Position numbers and translations under genes: made by a program. Positions 9,168 to 17,784 of a DNA stretch of 64,000 nt are shown piece by piece. Within the stretch, counting starts at the first letter, position 1; each line of letters starts with the position of its first letter. The notes beneath the pieces were generated by a model that was not told where the DNA came from, did not search any database, and worked only from the letters and a program-made list of their open reading frames with translations. The stretch is from Arsenicicoccus sp. oral taxon 190 (GTDB taxonomy: Bacteria; Actinomycetota; Actinomycetes; Actinomycetales; Dermatophilaceae): NCBI RefSeq assembly GCF_001189535.1, contig NZ_CP012070.1:3100001-3164000 (forward strand), in the 5' to 3' direction.

Positions 9168-9809
9168 ATGAGCCAGAGCCACTACTTCACCTCCGCCGCC
9201 CCCGCGGGCGACGACGAGCGTCGATCCGTCCGGATCCGGCTCGCGGGACGGACCGTGGACGTCGAGACGGCCCCCGGGACGTTCTCCCCCGACGGGCTCG
9301 ACAAGGGCACGGCCGTGCTGCTCGCCGAGGCCCCGGCCCCGCCGGCGACGGGCACCTTCCTCGACCTCGGCTGCGGCTGGGGCCCGATCGCGCTGACGCT
9401 GGCGCTCACCTCCCCGGACGCGGTGGTCGACGCGGTCGACGTCAACGAGCGCTCCCTGGACCTGACGCGGCGCAACGCCGCCGCCCTGGGGCTCACGGGG
9501 ATCCGCGCGACCACGCCGGAGGGGCTGGCGGCGGGCACGGCATACGACCTGATCTGGAGCAACCCGCCGATCCGCGTGGGCAAGCAGGTGCTGCACGAGC
9601 TGCTGCGCACCTGGCTGCCGCGGCTCGCGCCGACAGGGCACGCCTACCTCGTCGTGCAGAAGAACCTCGGCTCGGACTCCCTGCAGACGTGGATCGCGCG
9701 CGAGCTCGGCCCCCAGCTGGTCGTCGAGAGGTTCACCAGCGCCAAGGGGTTTCGCGTGCTCCACGTCTGCAGGGAGGCCGGTCAGGGCGAGGTCAGCGGG
9801 TCGAGGTGA
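9168..9809 (+). CDS. Class I SAM-dependent methyltransferase, RsmC/RlmG-like
   Basis: A 213-residue methyltransferase. SAM-binding motif I is FLDLGCGWGPIALTLA (about residues 63-78), the acidic loop is DAVDVNERSLDLTRRNA, and the catalytic N6/N2-type motif SNPPIRVGK sits near residue 130. The fold and motif match the MTS domain of 16S rRNA guanine-N2 methyltransferases (RsmC), lacking the extra N-terminal domain of the E. coli enzyme. In related actinobacteria a gene like this lies between dapF and hflX; here it is between ggt and the OPT gene, on the opposite strand. Its 3' end overlaps ggt tail to tail by 17 bp. Target nucleotide not proven. Confidence 0.85.
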   Translation: MSQSHYFTSAAPAGDDERRSVRIRLAGRTVDVETAPGTFSPDGLDKGTAVLLAEAPAPPATGTFLDLGCGWGPIALTLALTSPDAVVDAVDVNERSLDLTRRNAAALGLTGIRATTPEGLAAGTAYDLIWSNPPIRVGKQVLHELLRTWLPRLAPTGHAYLVVQKNLGSDSLQTWIARELGPQLVVERFTSAKGFRVLHVCREAGQGEVSGSR

Positions 9810-11697
9810 CCCACCGGCCCCGGTTGCCCTCCCGCACCACCATCGCCGAGCCGCCGCCACCCCGGGTGGGCTCCGCGCCCGCCTCGAAGGAGTTGCGCCC
9901 GAGGATCCGGATCGCGGTGCCGCGGCCGATGCCGTCCGCCGAGGTCATCGGCTGACCGAGCGCCTTGAGGGCCGCGCCGGTCGCGCTGTCGAGCAGCTGA
10001 GGCTCGGCCGTCGCCCCGGTGTTGCGGGATGACAGCCGCGGCGCCGCCAGAGCGCCCATCGCGGTCTTGTCCCGGTCGATGACCTGGGTGATGGTCTGCG
10101 CGGTGGTGGTGATGATCGTCGCCCCGCCGGCCGCCCCGGCCGCGAGGAAGGGCCGGCCGCCCTTGAGGACGATCGACGGGCTCATCGACGAGCGCGGCCG
10201 CTTGCCCGGGGCGGGCAGGTTGGGGTCCGGCACCCCCGGCGTCAGCGGCGCGAAGTTGAAGTCCGTCAGCTCGTTGTTGAGCAGGAAGCCGTAGCCGGGC
10301 ACCGTCATGCCGCTCCCGCCGAACTGCTCGATGGTCAGCGTGTAGGACGCGACGTTGCCCCACTTGTCGGCCACCGTCAGGTGCGTGGTGGCCTGCCCGT
10401 CGTGGGTGCTGCCGGCCTTGCCGGGAGCGGTGGCCCCGCACCCGGCATACGCGCCGTCGGGGTTGCCGAAGGCGATCGGGCGAGCCTGCGCCTTGGCCGG
10501 GTCGAACCCGCAGGCGCGCTCGGCGGCGAAGCCCTTGGAGACCAGCTCGGCGCGCGGGACGCCCGGTATGTCGCCCACCCACCGGTTGCGGTCCGCGAAG
10601 GCGGTCGCCGTGGCCTCGGCGAAGCGGTGGTAGTACTGCACGTCGTCGACGGCCTTGAGGGAGACGCCGGTCCGCTGCTCGTACTGCTCGAGCAGGTTGA
10701 GCGTCTCGGCGACCGCGATGCCGCCGGACGACGACCCGGCCATGCCGTAGTAGTCGTGGCCCTTGTAGGTGGAGTGGATCGGGTCGAGCCGCTTGGTGCG
10801 GTAGGCCGCGAGGTCGGCCCGGGTCATCGACCCCGTGGGCACCGTGACGCCGGGAGCCGTGACCGGCTTGTTGACGACGTCCACGATGGCCTTGCCGATG
10901 GGCCCGGTGTAGATCGCCGCGGGACCCCGCTGCCGCAGCAGCGCGTAGGCCCTGGCCATGTCGGGGTTGCGCAGCACCGTCCCCGCCTGCACCGGCTTGC
11001 CACCGGGGAGGTAGATCTTGGCCGTCTCGGGGAACTGCGCGAAGCGCTTGGCGTTGTCCGCGGTGGCCTTCTCGAAGGCGTCGTCGACGATGAAGCCGCG
11101 GGTCGCGATGTCCTGCGCCGGGGCGAGCAGGTCGCTGAACCTGCGGGTCCCCCACGCGTCGACCGCCGCCTGCCAGGTGGCCGGGGTCCCCGGGACGCCT
11201 ACGGACAGACCGGAGTTGACCGCCTTGTCGAAGGCCATCGGCTTGCCGCCCTCGAGGAAGGACGTCTCGGTCATCCCCGCCGGTGCGGTCTCGCGGCCGT
11301 CGATCGTGGACACCTTGTGGCGCTTGGCGTCGTAGTAGACGAAGAAGCCGCCACCGCCGATGCCGTTGGCGTAGGGCTCGACGACGCCGAGCGCAGCGGC
11401 CGTCGCGACGGCGGCGTCGGCGGCGTTGCCGCCCCGGGCCAGCACGTCGATGCCGACCTGGCTGGCGACGGCGTCGACGGAGGCCACGGCGCCGCCGGCG
11501 CCATACATCTGCGCGACCTTGGGGAGGCGCTCGGTGACGGGCCCGGGACGGGTCGGGGCGGGACGGCCGGGGCGGTGGTGGCCGTCGGAGGTGGGGTCGG
11601 TGGGGGCGGCGGTCGCGATGGCCGGGATGGCGAGGGCGAGCGCGAGGGCTCCGGTCAGCGTGGCGGTCGTACGACGGTGTGCGGTCCGAGCTGTCAT
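9793..11697 (-). CDS. ggt: Gamma-glutamyltransferase, secreted
   Basis: A 634-residue precursor of the Ntn-hydrolase gamma-glutamyltransferase, which cleaves or transfers gamma-glutamyl groups of glutathione-like peptides outside the membrane. A Sec-type signal (ALALALAIPAIATAAP) covers about residues 14-30. The autoprocessing site is QATTHLTVADKWGNVAS; the first Thr (about 437) becomes the N-terminal nucleophile of the small subunit. Further family markers are NAADAAVATAAALGVVEPY with GIGGGGFFVYYD, and SSMSPSIVLKGGRPFLAAGAAGG. The start is placed at the ATG directly before the signal peptide; the longer in-frame reading adds 35 residues without signal character. Confidence 0.94.
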   Translation of the reverse strand: MTARTAHRRTTATLTGALALALAIPAIATAAPTDPTSDGHHRPGRPAPTRPGPVTERLPKVAQMYGAGGAVASVDAVASQVGIDVLARGGNAADAAVATAAALGVVEPYANGIGGGGFFVYYDAKRHKVSTIDGRETAPAGMTETSFLEGGKPMAFDKAVNSGLSVGVPGTPATWQAAVDAWGTRRFSDLLAPAQDIATRGFIVDDAFEKATADNAKRFAQFPETAKIYLPGGKPVQAGTVLRNPDMARAYALLRQRGPAAIYTGPIGKAIVDVVNKPVTAPGVTVPTGSMTRADLAAYRTKRLDPIHSTYKGHDYYGMAGSSSGGIAVAETLNLLEQYEQRTGVSLKAVDDVQYYHRFAEATATAFADRNRWVGDIPGVPRAELVSKGFAAERACGFDPAKAQARPIAFGNPDGAYAGCGATAPGKAGSTHDGQATTHLTVADKWGNVASYTLTIEQFGGSGMTVPGYGFLLNNELTDFNFAPLTPGVPDPNLPAPGKRPRSSMSPSIVLKGGRPFLAAGAAGGATIITTTAQTITQVIDRDKTAMGALAAPRLSSRNTGATAEPQLLDSATGAALKALGQPMTSADGIGRGTAIRILGRNSFEAGAEPTRGGGGSAMVVREGNRGRWVTSTR

Positions 11698-11883
11698 GAC
11701 GGGACTGTAGGCGGTGTGCCGCAGGTCACAAAAGGGGCGATCCCGACATCTGGGACGCGGGCAGGGCTGTCGAGCGACCGGCCCCGGTGGCTGGCTGCTC
11801 AACTCCCCGGGGACAGCCGCGGCGCATGATCGTGCTCCTGGCGCCGCGAGGAGCCCATGCCCACCGAGGGCGGGTGTCAGCCG

Positions 11884-12777
11884 TCACGCGTGGTCGGGCA
11901 GGACCAGGGTGCCGTCGGCGACGAGCCGCGCGGGCCCGCTCAGCTCCACCCGGTCACCGGGCAGCGGGCGCACCCACACGGTCCCGCCGGGCACGTCCAC
12001 GCGCCACACGTCGCCCGTCCCCCGCGCGCCCGCCCACCAGCGGGTGGCCAGGGCCGCGGCGGCGGCGCCGGTGCCGCAGGACCGGGTCTCCCCGACACCC
12101 CGCTCGTGCACGCGCATCCGCACGTGGCCGGGCCCCAGCAGCTGCACGAACTCCACGTTGGTCCCCTCCGGCGGGACCGGCTGCACCAGCGGGGCCCGGG
12201 TCAGGTCCAGCTCGGCCAGCTCGCGGCCGGCGGGGAGCATCACCACCGTGTGCGGGTTGCCGAGGTCGAGGGACAGCCCCGGCACCGCCTCGTGATCGTC
12301 CACCTTGACGAGCGCGTCCGATCCGTCCGCCGCCGCGACCTCGGGCACGCTCAGCCGCCACGGACCCAGGTCGACCGCGTATGCCGCCTCCCCCGCCTCC
12401 GTGGTGCGGACCTGCACCCGCTTGGTCCCCGCGCGGGTCGCGATCGCGAAGTCCGACCCCGTCTCGAGCCCCTCCCGGCGCAGGTAGGCCGCGAACACCC
12501 GGGTGCCGTTGCCGCACATCTCGGCGACCGAGCCGTCCGCGTTGCGGTAGTCCATGAACCACGCCGCCTCGCCCGCCTGCTCCCGCACCGCCGGCTCGTC
12601 CGCGGCTGCGGTCGGCACCACCCGGATCACGCCGTCCCCGCCGACCCCGGCGCGCCGGTCCGCGATCCACGCGACCTCGCCCGGGCCGAGCGACAGCGCG
12701 CCGTCCGGGTCGGGGACGAGGACGAAGTCGTTCTCGGTGCCGTGGCCCTTGGTGAAGGGCAGGGTGCGCGAAGTCAT
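11884..12777 (-). CDS. dapF: Diaminopimelate epimerase
   Basis: A 297-residue enzyme converting L,L- to meso-diaminopimelate for lysine and peptidoglycan synthesis in the cytoplasm. Both catalytic cysteines are present: MCGNGTRVFAAYLR (Cys near 87) and GETRSCGTGAAAAALA (Cys near 232). The start MTSRTLPFTKGHGTENDFVL is standard. The ATG overlaps the miaA stop codon (ATGA), so it is translationally coupled to miaA. The gene downstream is not hflX, as would be usual, but ggt. Confidence 0.97.
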   Translation of the reverse strand: MTSRTLPFTKGHGTENDFVLVPDPDGALSLGPGEVAWIADRRAGVGGDGVIRVVPTAAADEPAVREQAGEAAWFMDYRNADGSVAEMCGNGTRVFAAYLRREGLETGSDFAIATRAGTKRVQVRTTEAGEAAYAVDLGPWRLSVPEVAAADGSDALVKVDDHEAVPGLSLDLGNPHTVVMLPAGRELAELDLTRAPLVQPVPPEGTNVEFVQLLGPGHVRMRVHERGVGETRSCGTGAAAAALATRWWAGARGTGDVWRVDVPGGTVWVRPLPGDRVELSGPARLVADGTLVLPDHA

Positions 12778-13787
12778 GCCTCATCCTCTCGTGCGAGCCT
12801 GGACGTCGCGGTCAGGCCCGCGGTCAGGGCAGCAGCCTCGATCTCGGCGCAGACCTTGGCGCAGACCTCGGCGTGGAGGGCCGCCGCGGGCCGCTCCCCC
12901 AGCGCCACCGGCGTGCTGTCGTGCCACGTGATCCGCGGGTCGGGGCGGAACCACGCCTCCTGCCGGCGGGCGAGCTTGCGCGTGAGGGTGGCCGTCTGCT
13001 CCTGCGCCTCCCGCTCGTCGAGCCGCCCGTCGAGCCGGCCGAGCGCCTGGGCGTAGCCGAGCGCCTTGCCGGCCGTGCGCCCCTCGCGCAGCCCGACGGC
13101 GTCCAGCCGGCGCACCTCGTCCAGCAGCCCATCGCGCCACATCTGCGCGACCCGGCGACCGAGCCGCTCGTCCAGCACCGGGCGGTCCATGCGCAGCCCC
13201 ACCGCGACGGTCGGCACCCGGAAGACCCGCTCGGGCATCGTCGCGCTGAACGGCCGCCCCGTCAGCTCGATCACCTCCAGGGCCCGTACGACACGCCGGG
13301 CATTGCTCGCCTCGATGGCCTGCGCGGCGGCCGGGTCCAGCCGTCGCAGCCGCTCCACGAGCCGCGGGAGCCCGGCCGGGTCGGCCGCCACCTCGGCCTC
13401 GAGGCGGCGCCGCACCTCGGGGTCGGTCGGCGGGATGTCGAGCAGGTCGAGGGCCGCGCGGACGTAGAGCCCGGACCCGCCGACGACCACGGGCACCCGC
13501 CCCCGCGCCCGGATCGCGTCGACGTCGGCCCGGGCTGCACGCTGGTAGGCCGCCACGCTGGCCTCGTCGCGCACGTCCAGGACGTCGAGCTGGTGGTGCG
13601 GCACCCCGCGGCGCTCGGCGACGGTCAGCTTGGCGGTCCCGACGTCCATCCCCCGGTAGAGCTGCATCGCGTCGGCGTTGACGACCTCCCCGCCCAGGCG
13701 CTCGGCCAGGGCCACGCCGAGGTCCGACTTGCCCGTGGCGGTCGCGCCGAGGACGGCGACGACGGGGGGCAGGGGGCGCGGCGGCAT
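12774..13787 (-). CDS. miaA: tRNA dimethylallyltransferase
   Basis: A 337-residue enzyme that adds the dimethylallyl group to A37 of tRNAs reading UNN codons. MiaB, also in this window, acts next on the product. The P-loop GATATGKSDLGV is at residues 14-25, followed by VNADAMQLYRGMDVGTAKL (substrate loop) and a C-terminal RKLARRQEAWFRPD motif. The start follows directly from the P-loop position; the longer in-frame reading lacks homology. The last four bases overlap dapF. Confidence 0.96.
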   Translation of the reverse strand: MPPRPLPPVVAVLGATATGKSDLGVALAERLGGEVVNADAMQLYRGMDVGTAKLTVAERRGVPHHQLDVLDVRDEASVAAYQRAARADVDAIRARGRVPVVVGGSGLYVRAALDLLDIPPTDPEVRRRLEAEVAADPAGLPRLVERLRRLDPAAAQAIEASNARRVVRALEVIELTGRPFSATMPERVFRVPTVAVGLRMDRPVLDERLGRRVAQMWRDGLLDEVRRLDAVGLREGRTAGKALGYAQALGRLDGRLDEREAQEQTATLTRKLARRQEAWFRPDPRITWHDSTPVALGERPAAALHAEVCAKVCAEIEAAALTAGLTATSRLAREDEA

Positions 13788-13902
13788 ACGGGCGATTGTC
13801 CCAGACCGTGTGACAAACGCCGCGAGGTGCGGCAGGGTGGCCAAAGGACCTCCCGGGAGACCGGGTCGTCCGTGACCTGGCCCCGAGTGGAAGGAGACAG
13901 CG

Positions 13903-14100
13903 ATGAGCATGTTCGACAACATGAAGGACAAGGCCACCGAGGCTGCGGAGCAGCACCCCGACAAGGTCGAGCAGTTCTCCGACCAGGGCATCGAGCGAGC
14001 TGGCGACCAGCTCGACGAGCGCACTGGCGGGCAGCACTCCGACAAGATCGACCAGCTGCAGCAGAAGGGCGACGAGCGCATCGGCGACAACAGCCAGTGA
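13903..14100 (+). CDS. MT0933-like antitoxin-family small protein (orphan)
   Basis: A 65-residue, highly charged, Cys-free protein (MSMFDNMKDKATEAAEQHPDKVEQF, then HSDKIDQLQQKGDE) matching the MT0933/Rv0909 antitoxin family by its Asp-Lys-Val repeats and length. AAGGAG lies 8 nt before the ATG. In M. tuberculosis the partner toxin is an SRPBCC protein encoded next door. No such gene is adjacent here: the neighbours are miaA (divergent) and a LysR gene (convergent). It may therefore act outside toxin-antitoxin control, for example as a stress protein. Confidence 0.7.
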   Translation: MSMFDNMKDKATEAAEQHPDKVEQFSDQGIERAGDQLDERTGGQHSDKIDQLQQKGDERIGDNSQ

Positions 14101-14138
14101 CCTCGTCGCGTTGACGGCTCCGGCCGTCCTCACGATGC

Positions 14139-14173
14139 GAGAGGCCGTCACCCCTCAGGGGTGGCGGCCTCTC
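14139..14173. terminator. Bidirectional hairpin overlapping the lysR stop codon
   Basis: A 16-bp stem with a single G-U wobble (GAGAGGCCGTCACCCC at 14139-14154 and GGGGTGGCGGCCTCTC at 14158-14173) and a 3-nt loop. It lies between the convergent antitoxin-like (+) and LysR (-) genes. The lysR stop codon is inside the stem. Confidence 0.7.
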
Positions 14174-15074
14174 CCCGTGCCTGCGCCAGCCCGTGGCCGA
14201 CCTCGACCAGCAGGTCGACGACGGTGCGCACGGCCAGCCGCTCGTGCCGCTCCGGGCGGCTCAGGGCGACGATCGAGCGGTGCGCCCGCACCCCCACCAG
14301 CGGCCGTATGACGACCCCCGGCACCGCCCGGGTCGTGAAGCGCGGCAGCAGCCCCAGACCTGCCCCGCCAGCGACCAGGGCCTGGACCAGACCGTTGTCG
14401 CGCAACCGGTAGCGCCGCTCGAGGGGCGCGCCGAGCTCCCGCTCGATGCTGCCCATCACGGTGTCGAAGGGGTAGCCGCTCGGCACCCCGACCCAGGTGG
14501 TGCCGGCGAGGTCCGCGGGGCGCAGCACGGGTCGTTCGGCCAGGGGGTGCGCCGCGGGCACCGCGACGTCGATGGGTTCGCGGGCGAGGACCCGCCGGAC
14601 CAGCCCGTCCTCGACCCGGGTCGCCCCGGGCACCAGGCTGTGGGCCACCACCACGTCCACGTCGCGCGCCCGCGTGGCGAACTCCGCCTCGGGCAGGTCG
14701 AAGTCGTCCAGCGCCAGCTGGATCCGGGTCTCCGCGAGCCGCCGCAGCAGGCCCGGCAGCAGGGCCTGCCCCGCGCTCGGCAGGGTGCCGATGCTCACCG
14801 TCCCGGCGGGCGCCCCGACGAGCTCGTCCAGCCGGCCGCGCACCCGCGCGATCACCTCCGCCACCTCGCCGGCGCCTGCCGCGAGGAGCTCGCCCTCCGG
14901 GGTGAGCCGCAGCCCCCGCCCGGCCGGCTCGACGAGGCGCACGCCCAGCTCCCGCTCGGCGGTCCGCAGCTGCTGCGAGACGGCCGAGGGGGTGCGGTGG
15001 GTCGCGTGCGCGACCGCGGCGAGGGTGCCGCGGTCGGCCAGGTCCCGGAGCAGCTCGAGGTGGCGCACATCCAT
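14148..15074 (-). CDS. LysR family transcriptional regulator
   Basis: A 308-residue regulator. The N-terminal winged helix-turn-helix (MDVRHLELLRDLADRGTLAA, then HRTPSAVSQQLRTAERELG) covers about residues 1-60, followed by a periplasmic-binding-protein-like effector domain (about 90-295). It is divergently arranged with an EamA exporter across a 72-bp gap, the classical layout for a LysR regulator controlling its neighbour and itself. The inducing ligand is unknown. Confidence 0.92.
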   Translation of the reverse strand: MDVRHLELLRDLADRGTLAAVAHATHRTPSAVSQQLRTAERELGVRLVEPAGRGLRLTPEGELLAAGAGEVAEVIARVRGRLDELVGAPAGTVSIGTLPSAGQALLPGLLRRLAETRIQLALDDFDLPEAEFATRARDVDVVVAHSLVPGATRVEDGLVRRVLAREPIDVAVPAAHPLAERPVLRPADLAGTTWVGVPSGYPFDTVMGSIERELGAPLERRYRLRDNGLVQALVAGGAGLGLLPRFTTRAVPGVVIRPLVGVRAHRSIVALSRPERHERLAVRTVVDLLVEVGHGLAQARGEAATPEG

Positions 15075-15146
15075 GAAGCCAACCTAACGCTTGTCGTCAT
15101 GAATCATCGCTGGTGCTGCAGTATGGCGAGCCGCCACGATGGCTCC
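15075..15146. promoter_or_regulatory. Divergent lysR/EamA promoter region with candidate operator
   Basis: A short palindrome ATGAATCAT (15099-15107) sits centrally in the 72-bp divergent gap. LysR regulators bind interrupted palindromes in such places. The element is small and could be chance. Confidence 0.3.
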
Positions 15147-16070
15147 ATGCCGCCTCGTCACCGCGCCCTCGCCGCCCTCGTGGCCGCCCTGTGGGGCGTC
15201 AACTTCCTCGCGATCCACGCCTCGCTCGAGCAGTTCCCGCCGCTCTTCCTGGTGGCGCTGCGGTTCGCGATCATCGCGGTGCCGACGGTGCTCCTGGTGC
15301 CTCGGCCGGACGTGCCGCTGCGGTGGCTGGTGGGCTACGGGCTCGGCTTCGGGACCGCCCAGTTCATCGGGCTCTACCTCGGGATGGCGATGGGCTTCCC
15401 CGCCGGGCTGGCCTCCTTGGTGCTGCAGGCCTCGGCGCCGTTCACCCTGGTGCTGGGCGCGCTGCTGCTCGGCGAGCGCCCCACCCTGGCCCAGCGGGTC
15501 GGGGTCGCGGTGGCCGTCGCCGGCCTGGCTCTCGTGGGGGTGTCGCGGGCGGCCAGCACCAGCGTCGTGCCGTTCGTGCTGGTGGTGCTCGGCGGGCTGG
15601 GCTGGGCCTTCGGCAACCTGTGCAGCCGCCTGGCGCGCGCGCCCAAGCCCCTGCACCTGACCCTGTGGATGTCCGTGGTGCCGCCGCTGCCCATGCTGGT
15701 GCTGTCGCTGCTGGTGGAGGGGCCCGCGCGCATCGCGTCGTCCCTCGGCACGTCGGTGTCGGCCGCGGCGGCGCCGGCGTGGGTCGGCGTCGCCTACACC
15801 GTGCTGCTCGGCACCGTCGTCGGCTCGGGCATCTGGGTGTGGCTCATGGCGCGGCACCCGGCAGGGGTGGTGGCGCCATACTCGCTGCTCGTCCCCGTCG
15901 TGGGGATCCTCACTGCCTGGCTGGTGCTCGGCGAGCGCCCCACCGCGATCGAGCTGCTCGGCGGCGTCCTCGTGATCGCGGGTGTGCTCTGCTCCGGGCG
16001 AAGGCCCCGCGGTGGCGCCGCGGTCCCTAGGGTGGAGGGCACCCAGCGACTCGAAGGAGCGACACCATGA
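15147..16070 (+). CDS. EamA/DMT family transporter
   Basis: A 307-residue protein with about ten hydrophobic helices in two EamA repeats. The first ends with ASAPFTLVLGALLLGERPTLAQRVG and the second with YSLLVPVVGILTAWLVLGERPTAIELLGG. EamA proteins usually export amino acids or small metabolites. Two in-frame ATGs lie upstream (15123 and earlier), but MPPRHRALAALVAALWG begins directly at the first helix. Probably controlled by the divergent LysR protein. Its stop codon overlaps the next small gene. Confidence 0.88.
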   Translation: MPPRHRALAALVAALWGVNFLAIHASLEQFPPLFLVALRFAIIAVPTVLLVPRPDVPLRWLVGYGLGFGTAQFIGLYLGMAMGFPAGLASLVLQASAPFTLVLGALLLGERPTLAQRVGVAVAVAGLALVGVSRAASTSVVPFVLVVLGGLGWAFGNLCSRLARAPKPLHLTLWMSVVPPLPMLVLSLLVEGPARIASSLGTSVSAAAAPAWVGVAYTVLLGTVVGSGIWVWLMARHPAGVVAPYSLLVPVVGILTAWLVLGERPTAIELLGGVLVIAGVLCSGRRPRGGAAVPRVEGTQRLEGATP

Positions 16071-16264
16071 CCGAGATGCGTGACGAGCAGCCGCCCGAGG
16101 GCGCCCAGGCCGCGCAGGAGGCCGCCGCCGAGGCAGCCCCCGGCCAGGCGGACATCGCCCACGACTCCCCCGACGCCGACCACGGCCAGATGGAGCAGGC
16201 GGCGACCGAGGGCTCGGCCGACACCGGCACCGGCGCGGTGACCGGCAGCGGGATGCCCGACTGA
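16067..16264 (+). CDS. Small acidic Ala/Glu-rich protein, function unknown
   Basis: A 65-residue, disordered, acidic sequence (MTEMRDEQPPEGAQAAQEAA...TGSGMPD) without Cys or hydrophobic segments. AAGGAG sits 7 nt before the ATG, and the ATG overlaps the EamA stop (ATGA), arguing for translational coupling. I do not recognise a family. It could be a lineage-specific small protein or a chance ORF with a good ribosome-binding site. Confidence 0.5.
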   Translation: MTEMRDEQPPEGAQAAQEAAAEAAPGQADIAHDSPDADHGQMEQAATEGSADTGTGAVTGSGMPD

Positions 16265-16271
16265 CCCCAGG

Positions 16272-17780
16272 TCAGGCGCCGCACGCGGGGCTCGCGGGGA
16301 GGACGGCCGTCGGCCGCCCCACCTGCGGCATCCCCAGCGACACCGCCGGCTTGCCCGGCACCGGCGCGTCCTGCAGCGCCGCCCACGCGTCGCCGCCGCG
16401 GGTCCGCCGCACGCGGTAGGTGCCGCCGTCGAGGGCGCCGTCGGCGACGAGGTGGTGGGGGGCGCCATACGTCACGTCGACCTCGACGACGTCCCCCGGG
16501 CGCGCCCGCTCGGCCCCCTGCGGGACCGCGAAGTGCACGAGCCGGTTGTCGCGCGCGCGACCGGACATGCGCTCGGTCTCGCGGTCCTTACGGCCCTCGA
16601 ACGGCGCGACCAGGACCTCGACCGTGCTGCCCTCGTGGGTGCGGTTCTCCTCCCAGGAGATCCGGTCCTGCAGCGCGATCAGCCGGTCGAAGCGCTCCTG
16701 CACCACGGCCTTGGGGACCTGGTGGTCCATGGTGGCGGCGGGGGTTCCGGGGCGGATGGAGTACTGGAAGGTGAACGCGCTGGAGAACCGCGAGGCCTCG
16801 ACCACGCGCAGCGTCTCGGCGAAGTCCTCCTCGGTCTCGCCCGGGAAACCCACGATGAGGTCGGTGGTGATGGCGGCGTGCGGGATGCGGTCGCGGACGC
16901 GGTCCAAGATCCCGAGGAACTTCTCGGAGCGGTAGGACCGGCGCATCTGCTTGAGGACGCGGTCCGAGCCCGCCTGCAGCGGCATGTGCAGGCTCGGCAT
17001 GACGTTGCGCGTCTCGGCCATCGCGTCGATCACGTCGTCGGTGAACGCTGCCGGGTGCGGGGACGTGAAGCGCACCCGCTCCAGGCCTTCGATCTCCCCC
17101 GTCGCGCGCAGCAGCTTGGCGAAGGCGCCGCGGTCACCGAACTCGACGCCGTAGCTGTTGACGTTCTGCCCGAGGAGGGTGATCTCGACGACGCCCTGCT
17201 CCACCAGCGCCCGGCACTCGGCGAGGATGTCGCCCGGGCGGCGGTCCTGCTCCTTGCCACGCAGGCTCGGGACGATGCAGAAGGTACAGGTGTTGTTGCA
17301 GCCCACCGAGATCGACACCCAACCGGCGTAGGCCGAGTCGCGACGCGTCGGCAGAGTGGAGGGGAAGGTCTCGAGGGACTCGAGGATCTCGACCTGCGCC
17401 TCCTTGTTGTGGCGCGCGCGGTCGAGCAGGGCCGGCAGGGACCCGATGTTGTGGGTCCCGAAGACGACATCCACCCACGGAGCCCGCTTGACGATGGTGT
17501 CGCGGTCCTTCTGCGCCATGCAGCCGCCGACGGCGATCTGCAGGTCGGGGTTGCGCAGCTTGGCGGGACGCAGCTGGCCGAGGTTGCCGTAGAGCTTGTT
17601 GTCGGCGTTCTCCCGCACGGCGCAGGTGTTGAAGACCACCACGTCGGCGGTCTCCGGGCGGTCGCCCGCCGGGACGCTGGCGAGGTCGACGTAGCCCGCC
17701 GTCTCCAGGAGGCCGGCCAGTCGCTCGGAGTCGTGCACGTTCATCTGGCACCCGTGGGTGCGCACGTCGTAGGTCTTCAT
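16272..17780 (-). CDS. miaB: tRNA-2-methylthio-N6-dimethylallyladenosine synthase
   Basis: A 502-residue radical-SAM methylthiotransferase that finishes ms2i6A37 on the tRNAs modified by MiaA. The N-terminal UPF0004 domain carries the auxiliary cluster cysteines (THGCQMN near 10, FNTCAVREN near 51, VGGCMAQKD near 86). The radical-SAM motif is [14 protein letters not shown] (Cys 161/165/168), followed by a TRAM domain near 380-450. The C-terminal 50 residues are variable. It lies 4 nt after an MFS gene on the same strand, so it may be read from the marR-MFS promoter as well as its own. Confidence 0.96.
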   Translation of the reverse strand: MKTYDVRTHGCQMNVHDSERLAGLLETAGYVDLASVPAGDRPETADVVVFNTCAVRENADNKLYGNLGQLRPAKLRNPDLQIAVGGCMAQKDRDTIVKRAPWVDVVFGTHNIGSLPALLDRARHNKEAQVEILESLETFPSTLPTRRDSAYAGWVSISVGCNNTCTFCIVPSLRGKEQDRRPGDILAECRALVEQGVVEITLLGQNVNSYGVEFGDRGAFAKLLRATGEIEGLERVRFTSPHPAAFTDDVIDAMAETRNVMPSLHMPLQAGSDRVLKQMRRSYRSEKFLGILDRVRDRIPHAAITTDLIVGFPGETEEDFAETLRVVEASRFSSAFTFQYSIRPGTPAATMDHQVPKAVVQERFDRLIALQDRISWEENRTHEGSTVEVLVAPFEGRKDRETERMSGRARDNRLVHFAVPQGAERARPGDVVEVDVTYGAPHHLVADGALDGGTYRVRRTRGGDAWAALQDAPVPGKPAVSLGMPQVGRPTAVLPASPACGA

Positions 17781-17784
17781 CGCG

